A stretch of 64,000 bases of DNA, taken from JAGWRA01 sp963711505 (GTDB taxonomy: Bacteria > Acidobacteriota > Vicinamibacteria > Vicinamibacterales > CAVVIG01). The notes beneath the pieces were generated by a model. The model had not been told where the DNA came from. It made no database searches and saw only the letters and a program-made list of their open reading frames with translations. Location: contig CAVQEJ010000001.1 of the NCBI GenBank assembly GCA_963711505.1, positions 930,001-994,000 of the forward strand, given 5' to 3'. Position 1 is the stretch's first letter, and each line of letters starts with the position of its first letter. This document shows positions 46,688 through 58,010 of this stretch, piece after piece. Position numbers and translations under genes: made by a program.

Positions 46688-47497
46688 ATGCTGGACGCGT
46701 TCGTCATCACGCTGCGGGAAGGGCTCGAAGCATTTCTGATCGTGGCCATCAGTATCGCCTATCTGCGGAAGAGCGGGCGGCAGGAGCTCGTGCGCGCGGT
46801 GAACTGGGGCATCGCCGTCGCCGTCGCCGCCAGCCTCGCCGGCGGCATCGTGCTGTACCGCGCCGCCAACCAGGAGCTGCTCGACGGGCCGCTGGCGATC
46901 GTGGCGGCGATTTCCGTGGCCTGGCTCGTCGTGCACATGTGGCGCGCCGGCCGGCAGATGAAGGGCGACATCGAGGTGCGGCTGAACGCCAGCCTGCAGC
47001 CCGGGGCGAAGGCGTTCATCGGGGTCTTCCTCTTCACGCTGCTGATGATCAGCCGGGAAGGGATGGAGACGGCGCTGCTGCTGCTCCAGTTGAAGCAGTC
47101 GATCTACTGGCTGACGGGCGCGGCGCTCGGCGTGCTCGGGGCCGCCGGCCTCGCGTGGCTCTGGTCGAAGTACGGCCATCGGATCAATCTGGGGCTGTTC
47201 TTCCAGGTGACCGCCATCTTCCTGTTCGTGTTCGTCATTCAGGTCTTCATCCAGGGCTTCCACGAGCTGACCGAGCAGGGGCTGCTCCCCTACAGCGAAG
47301 TGCTGCACAACGCCACCGAGGTGTGGAGCTCCGACGGCAAGTACGGACACTACTTCTCGTGGCTGCTGCTGCTGGCGCCCGCCACCTGGCTGGCGATCTG
47401 CTGGCTGCGGCATCCACGGCGCAGCCTGCGCGATCTGAAGGAGATGCCGGGCGTCGAGCCTGCGCCGTCGCAGCAGACGGCCGGCGCCCGGCCATAG
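46688..47497 (+). CDS. FTR1 family iron permease
   Basis: 269 residues, seven predicted helices. The two REGLE-type iron-binding motifs are present: TLREGLEAFLIVAISIAY in helix 1 and ISREGMETALLLLQLKQ in helix 4. The family includes yeast Ftr1 and bacterial EfeU, which import iron (Fe2+ oxidised to Fe3+ at the membrane by a partner). Partner genes efeO/efeB are not in the window. ATG at 46688. Regulation by iron is suggested by the Fur-like box in the leader. A hairpin terminator follows at 47526-47557. Confidence 0.93.
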   Translation: MLDAFVITLREGLEAFLIVAISIAYLRKSGRQELVRAVNWGIAVAVAASLAGGIVLYRAANQELLDGPLAIVAAISVAWLVVHMWRAGRQMKGDIEVRLNASLQPGAKAFIGVFLFTLLMISREGMETALLLLQLKQSIYWLTGAALGVLGAAGLAWLWSKYGHRINLGLFFQVTAIFLFVFVIQVFIQGFHELTEQGLLPYSEVLHNATEVWSSDGKYGHYFSWLLLLAPATWLAICWLRHPRRSLRDLKEMPGVEPAPSQQTAGARP

Positions 47498-47525
47498 GTC
47501 GTTCCCGGCGACGGTCGCGACCGAG

Positions 47526-47557
47526 ACGCCCGCGTTGCGAGTCCGCAACGCGGGCGT
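47526..47557 (+). terminator. Terminator hairpin after FTR1
   Basis: A perfect 14-bp stem, ACGCCCGCGTTGCG (47526-47539) with CGCAACGCGGGCGT (47544-47557), closed by AGTC and followed by TCTGCTGTCC. There is no long T-tract. Confidence 0.8.
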
Positions 47558-47643
47558 TCTGCTGTCCGGCGGACCTCGGCCGTTCCCAGGCGCCCGCACC
47601 TGCCGGTTGATCGGACACTGGACGCAGGAACGTCGACGCGGAC

Positions 47644-47664
47644 GTGGGACGTGAGACGTCCCAC
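47644..47664. promoter_or_regulatory. Perfect inverted repeat upstream of osmC-like gene
   Basis: GTGGGACGT-GAG-ACGTCCCAC has 9-bp arms, about 95 bases before the OsmC start. A TACAAT at 47702-47707 could be the -10. It may be an operator, or another member of the short word arrays, since GACGT is repeated around it. Confidence 0.4.
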
Positions 47665-47759
47665 GATTTCTATCTCATCCATGGGATGGCCTCGTCACGT
47701 TTACAATGGACCGACGCCGGCGTCCGGCCGGCGTTCACTCGACGGGAGCCCGATCAGTC

Positions 47760-48197
47760 ATGGCCGACACGAAGCCTCCGATCGTCCTCGATCTCTCCTG
47801 GCAGCAGAACCTCCGGTTCACCGCCGAAGCCGGTGACGTGCAGTTCACGATCGATGGTGATCACATCGCGGGGCCGTCGCCGATGCAGGCGCTGGCCGCG
47901 GCCCTGGCCGGTTGCATGGCGATCGATCTCGTGCACATCCTCACCAAGGGCCGGCAGCCGCCGACCGCGCTGCGCGCGCACCTCAGCGGCGAGCGCGCCG
48001 ACGCCGAGCCGCGCCGGTACGTCCGCATCCGGCTGCACTTCACGATTCAGGGAGACGTGCCCGCTGGCGCCGTCGAACGGAGCATCGCGCTGTCGCGCGA
48101 CAAGTACTGCTCGGTCTGGCATTCCCTCCGGCAGGACACCGACCTGCAGATCACCTGGGAAATCGTGGGCGGGACGGACGCCGCGGGTTCGCACTGA
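47760..48197 (+). CDS. OsmC/Ohr family protein
   Basis: 145 residues, ATG at 47760. Peroxidase-type cysteines are both present: ALAGCMAIDLVHILTKGRQP and DKYCSVWHSLRQDTDLQI. GDHIAGPSPMQALAAALAGC is the typical OsmC N-terminal-to-helix block. The family reduces organic hydroperoxides with dithiol partners. Its stop is two bases from the next gene's start, so the two are co-transcribed. Confidence 0.9.
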   Translation: MADTKPPIVLDLSWQQNLRFTAEAGDVQFTIDGDHIAGPSPMQALAAALAGCMAIDLVHILTKGRQPPTALRAHLSGERADAEPRRYVRIRLHFTIQGDVPAGAVERSIALSRDKYCSVWHSLRQDTDLQITWEIVGGTDAAGSH

Positions 48198-48199
48198 CG

Positions 48200-49294
48200 A
48201 TGGGCGCATCGGGCCGTCCGCGCCGCGGGTATCTCGACTGGCTCCGGGGCCTCGCGGTCCTCGTGATGATCGAGGCGCACACGGTCGACGCCTGGACGCG
48301 GGGCGCGGCCCACGGCACGCGGGCGTACGCCTTGGCGCTCATCGTCGGCGGATTCGGTGCGCCGCTCTTCCTGTTCCTCGCCGGCGTCGCCGTGCCGTTG
48401 TCGGCCGGATCGAAGGCGCGCCGCTTCGGCGATGCGCGGACCGCGGTGTCGGCCGTCTGCGCCCGCGGCCTGGAAATCTTCGTCCTCGCCTTCCTGTTCC
48501 GCCTGCAGTCGTTTCTGGCGAGCCCCGGCTCGACGGTGCTGGGGCTCTTCAAGGTCGACATCCTGAACATCATGGGGCCGGCGATCGTCGCGGCCGCCCT
48601 GCTCTGGTGGGCGGGCCGTACGGTCCGCGGCCGGCTCGCGGCCTTCACGGCCGTCACCGTCGGCATCGCCCTGGTGACGCCGCTCGTGCGCGAGAGCCGG
48701 CTGGTGGACGTGCTGCCGGTCTTCGTCCAGTGGTACGTGCGACCCGTGCCGGGGCACACGACCTTCACGATATTCCCGTGGGCCGGCTTCGTGTTCGCCG
48801 GCGGCGTGCTCGGCGTGCTGCTCGATCGGGCCCGCGAACCGGGACGCGAACGGCTCGTCAATCTCGGCACGCTCGCGGCCGGGGCGGGGCTCACGGCCTT
48901 CGGCCTCTGGGCCGGGTACCGGCCGGCGCTCACCGCCGGTTCGGACTACTGGACCACGTCACCCGCGTTCTTCGACGTGCGGGTCGGCATCATGTGTGTC
49001 GGGCTGGCGGCGGTCTACCTCTGGGATCAGCGGCCGGCGGGGCGGGGGCGGTTCGACGCCGTGATGGAGCTGATGGGACGGGAGTCGCTCTTCGTCTACT
49101 GGATTCACGTCGAGATGGTCTACGGCCTGCTCACCTCGCCGATCCACCGGGCGCTGCCGCTGGCCGGCACCGCGGTGGCCTACCTGGTCTTCGCCGTGCT
49201 GATGTACGGAGCGGTGCGGCTGAAGGGGCGCGTCAGGACCGTCTGGAGCCAGCGCCGGCAGTGGCTGGGTGGCCAGCCGTCGTTGTCGGCATGA
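48200..49294 (+). CDS. Multispan membrane protein, DUF1624/HGSNAT-like acyltransferase
   Basis: 364 residues with about ten hydrophobic helices. The N-terminal block GYLDWLRGLAVLVMIEAHTV contains the R-G-x-x-V/M...E-x-H pattern of the DUF1624/HGSNAT group (heparan-alpha-glucosaminide N-acetyltransferase), followed by GAPLFLFLAGVAVPLSAGSK. C-terminal SLFVYWIHVEMVYGLL fits acyltransferases of this type. Likely moves an acyl group across the membrane to a glycan; substrate unknown. Codirectional with OsmC. Confidence 0.8.
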   Translation: MGASGRPRRGYLDWLRGLAVLVMIEAHTVDAWTRGAAHGTRAYALALIVGGFGAPLFLFLAGVAVPLSAGSKARRFGDARTAVSAVCARGLEIFVLAFLFRLQSFLASPGSTVLGLFKVDILNIMGPAIVAAALLWWAGRTVRGRLAAFTAVTVGIALVTPLVRESRLVDVLPVFVQWYVRPVPGHTTFTIFPWAGFVFAGGVLGVLLDRAREPGRERLVNLGTLAAGAGLTAFGLWAGYRPALTAGSDYWTTSPAFFDVRVGIMCVGLAAVYLWDQRPAGRGRFDAVMELMGRESLFVYWIHVEMVYGLLTSPIHRALPLAGTAVAYLVFAVLMYGAVRLKGRVRTVWSQRRQWLGGQPSLSA

Positions 49295-49296
49295 TT

Positions 49297-49432
49297 CAGA
49301 CGGGGCTCCGCCCCGAACCCCGGCTCCCTTCACTCGCTCGCCTGGCGCGGCTCGCTCCGTTCCGGTCGCGGGCGCGCTGTGCGCGCCGTTACGCCGCGGG
49401 CTCCGCCCCGAACCCCGGCTCACGGCACTCAC
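49297..49432 (-). repeat. Dispersed hairpin element, family 1, copy f (one full and one partial unit)
   Basis: 49297-49390: CGGGGC-TCC-GCCCCG hairpin, CTTCACTCGCTCG, CGCTCCGTTCCGGTCGCGG and GCGCTGTGCGCGC. 49395-49432: a second hairpin part, GGGCTCCGCCCCGAACCCCG. It fills the gap between two convergent genes. Confidence 0.85.
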
Positions 49433-49459
49433 TTGTTTTCGAGGGGCACGTGACGCGGT

Positions 49460-49488
49460 GGACCGGACGCCTGTGGGGCGTCCGGTCC
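49460..49488 (-). terminator. Terminator hairpin after the M14 peptidase gene
   Basis: A perfect 12-bp stem, GGACCGGACGCC (49460-49471) with GGCGTCCGGTCC (49477-49488), closed by TGTGG, about ten bases beyond the stop codon at 49498. Confidence 0.8.
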
Positions 49489-49497
49489 GCGCGCGGA

Positions 49498-52275
<2,778 letters not shown>

Positions 52276-52363
52276 GGCCACAACTCCTTATTGGACAGCG
52301 AGATTCGAAGAATTCAGCAACGCCGGAGGGCTGGGGAGGGCCCGGCAAGCGGCCGAAAAGACC

Positions 52364-52393
52364 TTGAGATGGTCGTTGTGCGACCGGTAAAAT
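52364..52393 (+). promoter_or_regulatory. Promoter for the DGQHR gene
   Basis: TTGAGA (52364-52369), 18 bases, TAAAAT (52388-52393). The -10 matches at five of six positions and the -35 at four. It lies in a low-GC patch about 55 bases before the start codon. Confidence 0.5.
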
Positions 52394-52447
52394 TCGCCTC
52401 TTTGGGCCTCAATTCAGGGGATTCGCCCGGATCGTCGGTTGCCGCCT

Positions 52448-53583
52448 ATGATCAATGTTGCCGCCATCCGCATGCAGCAATTCGGGGTGCAATTCTATCA
52501 GGCTTCCCTGACTGCCAGTGACATCGACAAGCTTGTACGTTTCGAGGTGCTCAGCTACGGCGAGAGCCCGCAGGGGCCGGTCCGGGGCGGCCGACGGCGG
52601 GCGCGGCGTCGAAGGTGAACTGGGACCTGCTCGAGCGGCGGATTGCCTCGAGCGAGAAAGCGTACCAGCGGCACATCATCCGGCGCAAGATTGAAGAGCT
52701 GGTGCAGTACTACGAGCAGTGCCGGCAGGCGCGGGATCTGCCGTCGATTCCCGGTGCGGTGATCATCTCCTGCGACGAGAAGCTGTCGTTCCAGGCGCTG
52801 GACGGCGACGGGCGGCTCGGCGTGCTGAAGGTGCCCGAGCGCGAGGGGATCCTGCGGGCGATCGACGGTCAGCACCGGCTGCTGGCGCTCCACGCCGACA
52901 TCGAGCGGCTGGGCGGCGAGGACTTCAGCGTGCCGGCGATCATCTTCGACCGGCTGCCCGACGACCACATCGTGCAGATGTTCGTCACGATCAACGCGAA
53001 GCACACGCGGTTGAACGCGTCGCACCTGGTGAGCCTCTCGGGCCGCCAGCTGTACCGCGACGAGCAGCTCGCCCTGGCGCACGACGTCGTGCGGTCGCTG
53101 AACGATCGGGAGGATTCGCCGCTGCATGGCGAGATCAAGCTGCTGGGCGTGGGGCACGGCCGGGTGCCGCAGGCGCCGCTCGCCCAGGAGCTGAAGCGGC
53201 TGTTCGCCGAGGGGCCGTTCGGCGCCGGCCACGAGGCGGCCGCCCTGCGCGAGGACGCCCGGAAGTTCTTCGTCAACTACTTCAAGCAGATCGCGCTCGT
53301 GTTCGGCGCCGCCTGGAACGGCCGCAAGTACAGCGTGAAGAGCTCGACGGCGCTGCGCGCGTTCATTCGCGTCGCGCCCGACGTCATCAAGCGGCTCGAT
53401 CAGGAGCACGCCGACCGGGCCGACTTCCGGGCGATCGGCCGCGTGATCGCGCCCTGGGGCCGGCGGATTGGCGACCTGCGGTTCGAGACCGACGGCGCCT
53501 GGAAGCACGGCGGCACGACGGTGGAGTCGCTGGCGCGCGAACTGCGGCTCGCGCTGCAGTATCCTGAAGGGGCGGCGGTCTGA
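52448..53583 (+). CDS. DGQHR-domain protein (DndB/DpdB-like fold)
   Basis: About 377 residues. ATG at 52448 (MINVAAIRMQQFGVQFYQAS); frame break near 52590 between VLSYGESPQ and KVNWDLLERR. The signature is ILRAIDGQHRLLALHADIER. Other blocks are LPSIPGAVIISCDEKLSFQA, VQMFVTINAKHTRLNASHLV and FVNYFKQIALVFGAAWNGRK. DGQHR proteins include DndB (regulator of phosphorothioate DNA modification) and DpdB (7-deazaguanine modification); most members are solitary and uncharacterised. No dnd or dpd genes lie in the window. The protein is cytosolic, with no signal peptide. Own promoter candidate upstream; rfbA is 84 bases downstream. Confidence 0.9.
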
Positions 53584-53667
53584 TCCGTCGCCCCGTCGAC
53601 GCCATGCTGCGATTCAGCCTGCCGTAACCCCGGGTTCCCCCCTGCGTTCCGGACGAGACGATTACCG

Positions 53668-54540
53668 ATGAAGGGCATCATTCTGGCGGGCGGCACCGGG
53701 TCGCGCCTGCATCCGCTGACCCTCGCCGTCAGCAAGCAGCTCGTCCCGGTCTACAGCAAGCCGATGATCTACTACCCGCTGTCGACCCTCATGCTGGCCG
53801 GCATCCGGGACATCCTCATCATCACGACGCCGCACGAGCAGGACGCCTTCCGCCGGCTGCTCGGGGACGGCGGCGCGCTCGGCCTCTCGATTCAGTACGC
53901 CGCCCAGCCCAGGCCCGAGGGGATCGCGCAGGCGTTCGTCATCGGCCGGACGTTCATCGGCGCGGATCGGGTGGCCCTGGCCCTCGGCGACAACATCTTC
54001 TACGGCGCGGGACTGCAGGACTACCTGCGCCGGGCGGCCGAGCGCGAGCAGGGGGCCACGGTCTTCGGCTACCAGGTGCGCGATCCCCAGCGCTACGGCG
54101 TCGTCGAGTTCGACGAGGCAGGGCGCGCGCTGGGCCTCGAAGAGAAGCCCGCCCATCCCCGCTCGTCGTACGCCGTGACCGGTCTCTACTTCTACGACCG
54201 CGACATCGTCGACATCGCGGCCGGCCTCCAGCCGTCGGCGCGGGGCGAGCTGGAGATCACCGACGCGAACCTCGCGTACCTGCGGCGCGGCGCGCTGCAC
54301 GTCGAGCGGCTCGGCCGGGGCATCGCCTGGCTGGATACCGGCACGCACGAATCGCTGCTGCAGGCCGCCAACTACATCCAGGCGATCGAGGAGCGGCAGG
54401 GCCTGATGGTCGCCTGCCTCGAGGAGATTGCCTACCGGATGGGGTATATCGACGCTGCCCAGCTCCAGCAGCTGGGCGAGAGCATGGCCTCGAGCCTCTA
54501 CGGGCAGTACCTGCTGCACCTGCTCGCGCACGAGGGCTGA
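53668..54540 (+). CDS. rfbA: Glucose-1-phosphate thymidylyltransferase
   Basis: 290 residues. MKGIILAGGTGSRLHPLTLA is the nucleotide-binding start; QLVPVYSKPMIYYPLSTLML, ALALGDNIFYGAGLQDYLRR and GRGIAWLDTGTHESLLQAAN are conserved. It makes dTDP-glucose from dTTP and glucose-1-phosphate, the first step to dTDP-rhamnose. It is two bases from rfbC. rfbB and rfbD, needed for dTDP-rhamnose, are not here. Confidence 0.95.
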   Translation: MKGIILAGGTGSRLHPLTLAVSKQLVPVYSKPMIYYPLSTLMLAGIRDILIITTPHEQDAFRRLLGDGGALGLSIQYAAQPRPEGIAQAFVIGRTFIGADRVALALGDNIFYGAGLQDYLRRAAEREQGATVFGYQVRDPQRYGVVEFDEAGRALGLEEKPAHPRSSYAVTGLYFYDRDIVDIAAGLQPSARGELEITDANLAYLRRGALHVERLGRGIAWLDTGTHESLLQAANYIQAIEERQGLMVACLEEIAYRMGYIDAAQLQQLGESMASSLYGQYLLHLLAHEG

Positions 54541-54542
54541 GG

Positions 54543-55098
54543 ATGCAGGTCGACGCCGACCGACCTGCCCGGGGTGCTGCTCGTCGAGCCCGACGTGCAC
54601 CGTGACGGCCGCGGACACTTCGTCGAGACCTTCCACGCCGAGCGGTACGCGGCGCACGGCATGGCCCGCCCCTTCGTGCAGGACAATCAGTCGCAGTCGG
54701 TGCGCGGCACGCTGCGCGGCCTGCACCTGCAGATCCGCCATCCGCAGGACAAGCTCGTGCGCGCGGTCGCGGGCGAGATCTTCGACGTGGCCGTCGACGT
54801 CCGCCGCGGATCCCCGACCTTCGGCCGGTGGACGGGCGTGCACCTGTCGGGCGACAATTTCCGCCAGCTCTACGTGCCGGTCGGCTTCGCCCACGGCTTC
54901 TGCGTGTTGAGCGAGACGGCGATCGTCGAGTACAAGTGCACCGACATCTACGACCGGCCCGCGGAGATCGGCCTTCGCTGGGACGAGCCGGCCTTCGGCA
55001 TTGCCTGGCCGGTGAGCGCGCCGCTGCTGTCGGACCGGGACCGCAGCCACCCGCCGCTGGACGAGATGCTGGCGCAGCTGCCGGTCTGGGAACCGTAG
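54543..55098 (+). CDS. rfbC: dTDP-4-dehydrorhamnose 3,5-epimerase
   Basis: About 184 residues. The catalytic His is in RGTLRGLHLQIRHPQDKLVR, with the Lys in the same block; RQLYVPVGFAHGFCVLSE and IVEYKCTDIYDRPAE (catalytic Tyr region) follow. The start is ATG at 54543, intended N-terminus MQV-TPTDLPGVLLVEPDVH; one extra base near 54551 breaks the frame. Second gene of a two-gene dTDP-sugar operon. The next gene (pxpA) is 43 bases on and functionally unrelated. Confidence 0.92.
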
Positions 55099-55135
55099 CC
55101 CGTAGCCGCGTAGCCCGTAGCCCGAAGACTACAGA
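55097..55135. repeat. Word array CGTAGCC in a short spacer
   Basis: The 43-base gap between rfbC and pxpA is almost entirely CGTAGCC(C) words (CCGTAGCCCGTAGCCGCGTA). The array begins at the rfbC stop codon. Confidence 0.7.
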
Positions 55136-55141
55136 CCTGCC

Positions 55142-55906
55142 ATGACTCGTATCGACATCAATTCCGACATGGGCGAGGCGTTCGGCGTGTACACGCTGGG
55201 GCACGACGCCGATCTGATGAAGAGCATCACTTCGGCGAACGTCGCCTGCGGCTTTCACGCGGGCGACCCGTCGGTGATGCGCCGGACGGTGCGGCTGGCG
55301 CGCGAGGCGGGCGTCGCCGTCGGCGCCCATCCCGGCTTCCCCGATCTGGTCGGCTTCGGCCGGCGCGATCTGCACGTGACGCCGGCCGAGGCGGAGGACT
55401 TCGTCCTGTACCAGATCGGCGCGCTGTCGGCAGCCTGCGCCGCCGAGGGCCTGCCGCTGCAGCACGTGAAGCCGCACGGGGCGCTGTTCAACATGGCCGT
55501 GCGCGACGCCGCGCTCGCCGGTGCCATTGCCCGGGCCGTCGCCGCGTTCGACCGGTCGCTGATCCTCTTCGGGCTGCCGGGCTCGGAGATCCTGGCGGCC
55601 GGCCGCCGCGAGGGGCTGCGGGTGGCGGCCGAGGTATTCGCCGACCGGGCCTACGAGCCGGACGGATCGCTGGCGTCGCGGCGGAAGCCGAACGCCGTGA
55701 TCCACGATCCCGAGGCCGTCGTCGCGCGCGCCGTGCGGATGGTGACCGAACGGACGGTCATCGCCACCGACGGATCGGTGGTGTCCCTGGACGCCGACAC
55801 GATCTGCGTGCACGGCGACACGCCGGGCTCGGACGTGCTGGCGGCCCGGCTGCGCGCGGGACTGCAGGCGGCCGGCGTGCAGGTGTCGGCGATCGGCGCG
55901 GCCTGA
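55142..55906 (+). CDS. pxpA: 5-oxoprolinase subunit A (LamB/YcsF family)
   Basis: 254 residues. The start MTRIDINSDMGEAFGVYTLG is the family signature; SANVACGFHAGDPSVMRRTV and HVKPHGALFNMAVRDAALA contain the conserved acidic and His residues. It is part of the three-subunit, ATP-dependent 5-oxoprolinase (PxpABC) that recycles 5-oxoproline to glutamate. pxpB and pxpC are not here, so they must be elsewhere if the enzyme is active. ATG at 55142. Confidence 0.93.
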   Translation: MTRIDINSDMGEAFGVYTLGHDADLMKSITSANVACGFHAGDPSVMRRTVRLAREAGVAVGAHPGFPDLVGFGRRDLHVTPAEAEDFVLYQIGALSAACAAEGLPLQHVKPHGALFNMAVRDAALAGAIARAVAAFDRSLILFGLPGSEILAAGRREGLRVAAEVFADRAYEPDGSLASRRKPNAVIHDPEAVVARAVRMVTERTVIATDGSVVSLDADTICVHGDTPGSDVLAARLRAGLQAAGVQVSAIGAA

Positions 55907-56233
55907 GCGGTCGGGACCCGGCACGGTGCCACGAAGGCACGAAGGCACGAAGAGCAATGAGCAATGAGCAATGGGTATTGCTCGCGGCTCGGCGCTCGGG
56001 ATTCGGCGCTCGAGAGAAGACTTCGCCGAAGTTCATGCCGAGCGGCGGACATGGAGATCCGAGGCGAGGCATCGGCGTGAGTGCCGCGCGGGGGGAGGCT
56101 CCGCTCTCGGCTTGGCGCTGGGCGATGGCGCGCCAAGTCGAATGGAAACGCGCCAGCGGCGCGGTTCCCGCGGAGGGCCCCGCGCGCACTGAAGAATGCA
56201 GATACTGACTCTGCCATCACGAGCGAGGACATC
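55907..56233. other. Repeat-filled intergenic region between pxpA and the acetamidase gene
   Basis: About 327 bases. 55925-55975 is a word array (CACGAAGG, then GAGCAAT repeated). 55981-56015 has GCGCTCGG words. 56019-56078 is family-2 element copy B. 56085-56190 is GC-rich and may be further remains of the same element. No gene is evident. Confidence 0.7.
56019..56078 (-). repeat. Dispersed element family 2, copy B
   Basis: The reverse complement of this stretch matches 43105-43165 over about 60 bases (CCGATGCCTCGC...CCATGTCCG...CGCTCGGCATG...CGGCGAAGTC). Confidence 0.85.
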
Positions 56234-57271
56234 ATGACGAGGTGGGGACTGGGGCTGGGCGCGGCGGCGCTGCCGCTGATGCTGCTGGCGGGGGGGGCGC
56301 GACCGGCGGCGCAGGCCGGCACGGTGCATCAGCTGCTGCCGACGCCGGAGACGGTGGCCTACGGCTATTACGATGCCGCGGCCAGGCCGGTGCTGCGCAT
56401 CAAGTCGGGCGACACGGTGGAGGTCGGCACGCTCATCACCTCGACGCCGAAGCGGCTCGAGGGCGCCGGCGTGCCGGCCGACCAGGTGCAGCCCGCGCTC
56501 AAGGCGATCGTCGACCAGGTGACCGACAAGGGACCGGGCGGCCACATTCTGACGGGCCCGATCTACGTCGAGGGTGCGCAGCCCGGTGACGTCCTCGAGG
56601 TGCGGATTCAGAAGATCCGGCTCGATCTTCCGTACGCCTACAATGCCTTTGGCCCGCGGAGCGGCTTCCTCCCCGAGGACTTCCAGGAATCGCGGATGAA
56701 GATCATTCCGCTCGACCGCGAGAAGATGGTGGCGCACTTCGCCCCGGGTGTCGTCATTCCGCTGCATCCGTTCTTCGGCAGCATGGGCGACGCCCCGCCG
56801 CCGGCGGCCGGACGCATCAGCAGCGCGCCGCCGTGGATCCACGCCGGCAATCTGGACAACAAGGATCTCGTGGCCGGCACGACGCTCTACATCCCCGTGC
56901 ACGCGCCGGGGGCGCTGTTCGAGGTCGGGGACGGGCATGCGGGGCAGGGCGACGGCGAAGTGGACATCACGGCGATGGAGACGTCGCTGACCGGCACCTT
57001 TCAGCTCATCGTCCGCAAGGACATGCACCTGCAGTGGCCGCGCGCCGAGACGCCGACGCGGATCATCACGATGGGGATGGACAAGGATCTGACCGTGGCG
57101 ACGAAGATCGCCGTCCGCGAGATGATCAAGTACCTGATGGACGTGCGGCACCTCTCGCACGAGGACGCCTACATGCTGTCGAGCGTCGCCGCCGACCTCT
57201 CGATCACGCAGCTCGTCGACGGCAACGTCGGCGTTCACATGTCGATCCCGAAGGCGATCTTCACGAAGTAA
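56234..57271 (+). CDS. Secreted acetamidase/formamidase family protein
   Basis: 345 residues, ATG at 56234, signal peptide to about residue 25 (LLAGGARPAAQA), unusual for this normally cytosolic family. GGHILTGPIYVEGAQPGDVL, PLHPFFGSMGDAPPPAAGRI, GNLDNKDLVAGTTLYIPVHA and FEVGDGHAGQGDGEVDITAM are the FmdA/AmdA motifs, with the His/Asp/Glu-rich metal block intact. Amide substrate unknown. Predicted to act in the periplasm. Its last codons overlap the convergent ogt gene. Confidence 0.88.
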   Translation: MTRWGLGLGAAALPLMLLAGGARPAAQAGTVHQLLPTPETVAYGYYDAAARPVLRIKSGDTVEVGTLITSTPKRLEGAGVPADQVQPALKAIVDQVTDKGPGGHILTGPIYVEGAQPGDVLEVRIQKIRLDLPYAYNAFGPRSGFLPEDFQESRMKIIPLDREKMVAHFAPGVVIPLHPFFGSMGDAPPPAAGRISSAPPWIHAGNLDNKDLVAGTTLYIPVHAPGALFEVGDGHAGQGDGEVDITAMETSLTGTFQLIVRKDMHLQWPRAETPTRIITMGMDKDLTVATKIAVREMIKYLMDVRHLSHEDAYMLSSVAADLSITQLVDGNVGVHMSIPKAIFTK

Positions 57272-57932
57272 GGGCTATACGGCGGGCTGCGGGCTGCGGG
57301 CTACGGGCTACGGGCGGGCGGGGCCAGAAATTCCCGGCCTCGTGATCCAGCAGCCAGCGCTTCCGCTGCAGACCGCCGCCATAGTTCACCAGTGATCCGT
57401 TCGCGCCGACAGCCCGGTGGCAGGGGACAATGATGCTCACCGCGTTCTGGCCGTTGGCCGCGCCGACGGCGCGGGCCGCGCGCGGGGCGCCGAGCTGCCT
57501 CGCGAGACTCCCATAGGTGCGCGTTTCCCCGGGCGGGATTTCCAGGAGCGCCTGCCAGACGCGCTGCTCGAACGGCGTGCCGCGCAGGTCCAGCTTCAGC
57601 GATTCCGGCTTCGCCATCCGGCCATCGAAGTACGCGGCGAGCCAGCGGTCGGCCGCCTTCAACCATCGCGACTCCCCGTCGACGATCTCGTGCGGCAGGA
57701 ACCAGCGTGCCAGCCGCGCCTCCAGCCGTTCCATCCGCCTCGGTCTCAGGAATTCGAGCGCACACAGCCCCCGCGGCGACGCCAGCAGGAGGACGTCGCC
57801 CAGCGGGGTTGGCCGGATCCGGCGGTACAGCCGCTCGGGGGCGGCGGCGTCCGCGGCCGCCCGGGTTGACGCGCTACGTCTCCGGGGAGTAACCATGAGC
57901 TGAGGGAGGCGGCATGTCCGCCGGTCCTGCAT
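57261..57932 (-). CDS. ogt: Methylated-DNA-protein-cysteine methyltransferase
   Basis: About 223 residues from ATG 57932, or shorter from 57896; no clear Shine-Dalgarno at either. C-terminal domain with GTPFEQRVWQALLEIPPGET, RTYGSLARQLGAPRAARAVG and the acceptor cysteine in IIVPCHRAVG. It repairs O6-alkylguanine. The C-terminal tail (PRPPVARSPQPAARRIALTS) is encoded by a GGGCTGC/GGGCTAC word array and overlaps the end of the acetamidase gene by about 11 bases. Confidence 0.9.
   Translation of the reverse strand: MQDRRTCRLPQLMVTPRRRSASTRAAADAAAPERLYRRIRPTPLGDVLLLASPRGLCALEFLRPRRMERLEARLARWFLPHEIVDGESRWLKAADRWLAAYFDGRMAKPESLKLDLRGTPFEQRVWQALLEIPPGETRTYGSLARQLGAPRAARAVGAANGQNAVSIIVPCHRAVGANGSLVNYGGGLQRKRWLLDHEAGNFWPRPPVARSPQPAARRIALTS
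57280..57320. repeat. Word array GGGCTGC / GGGCTAC at the junction of acetamidase and ogt
   Basis: CGGGCTGC occurs twice and CGGGCTAC twice in direct order. The array forms the C-terminal codons of the ogt frame, a third case (with hemB and hemD) in which a word array reaches into a gene's end. Confidence 0.75.
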
Positions 57933-58010
57933 GGTATCAGCGGGTCCGCCCGTCCGGAAGCCGGCCCGCTTTCATCGCCCACGTCCGCACGCCGGGGATC
58001 GGTCTTTCGT

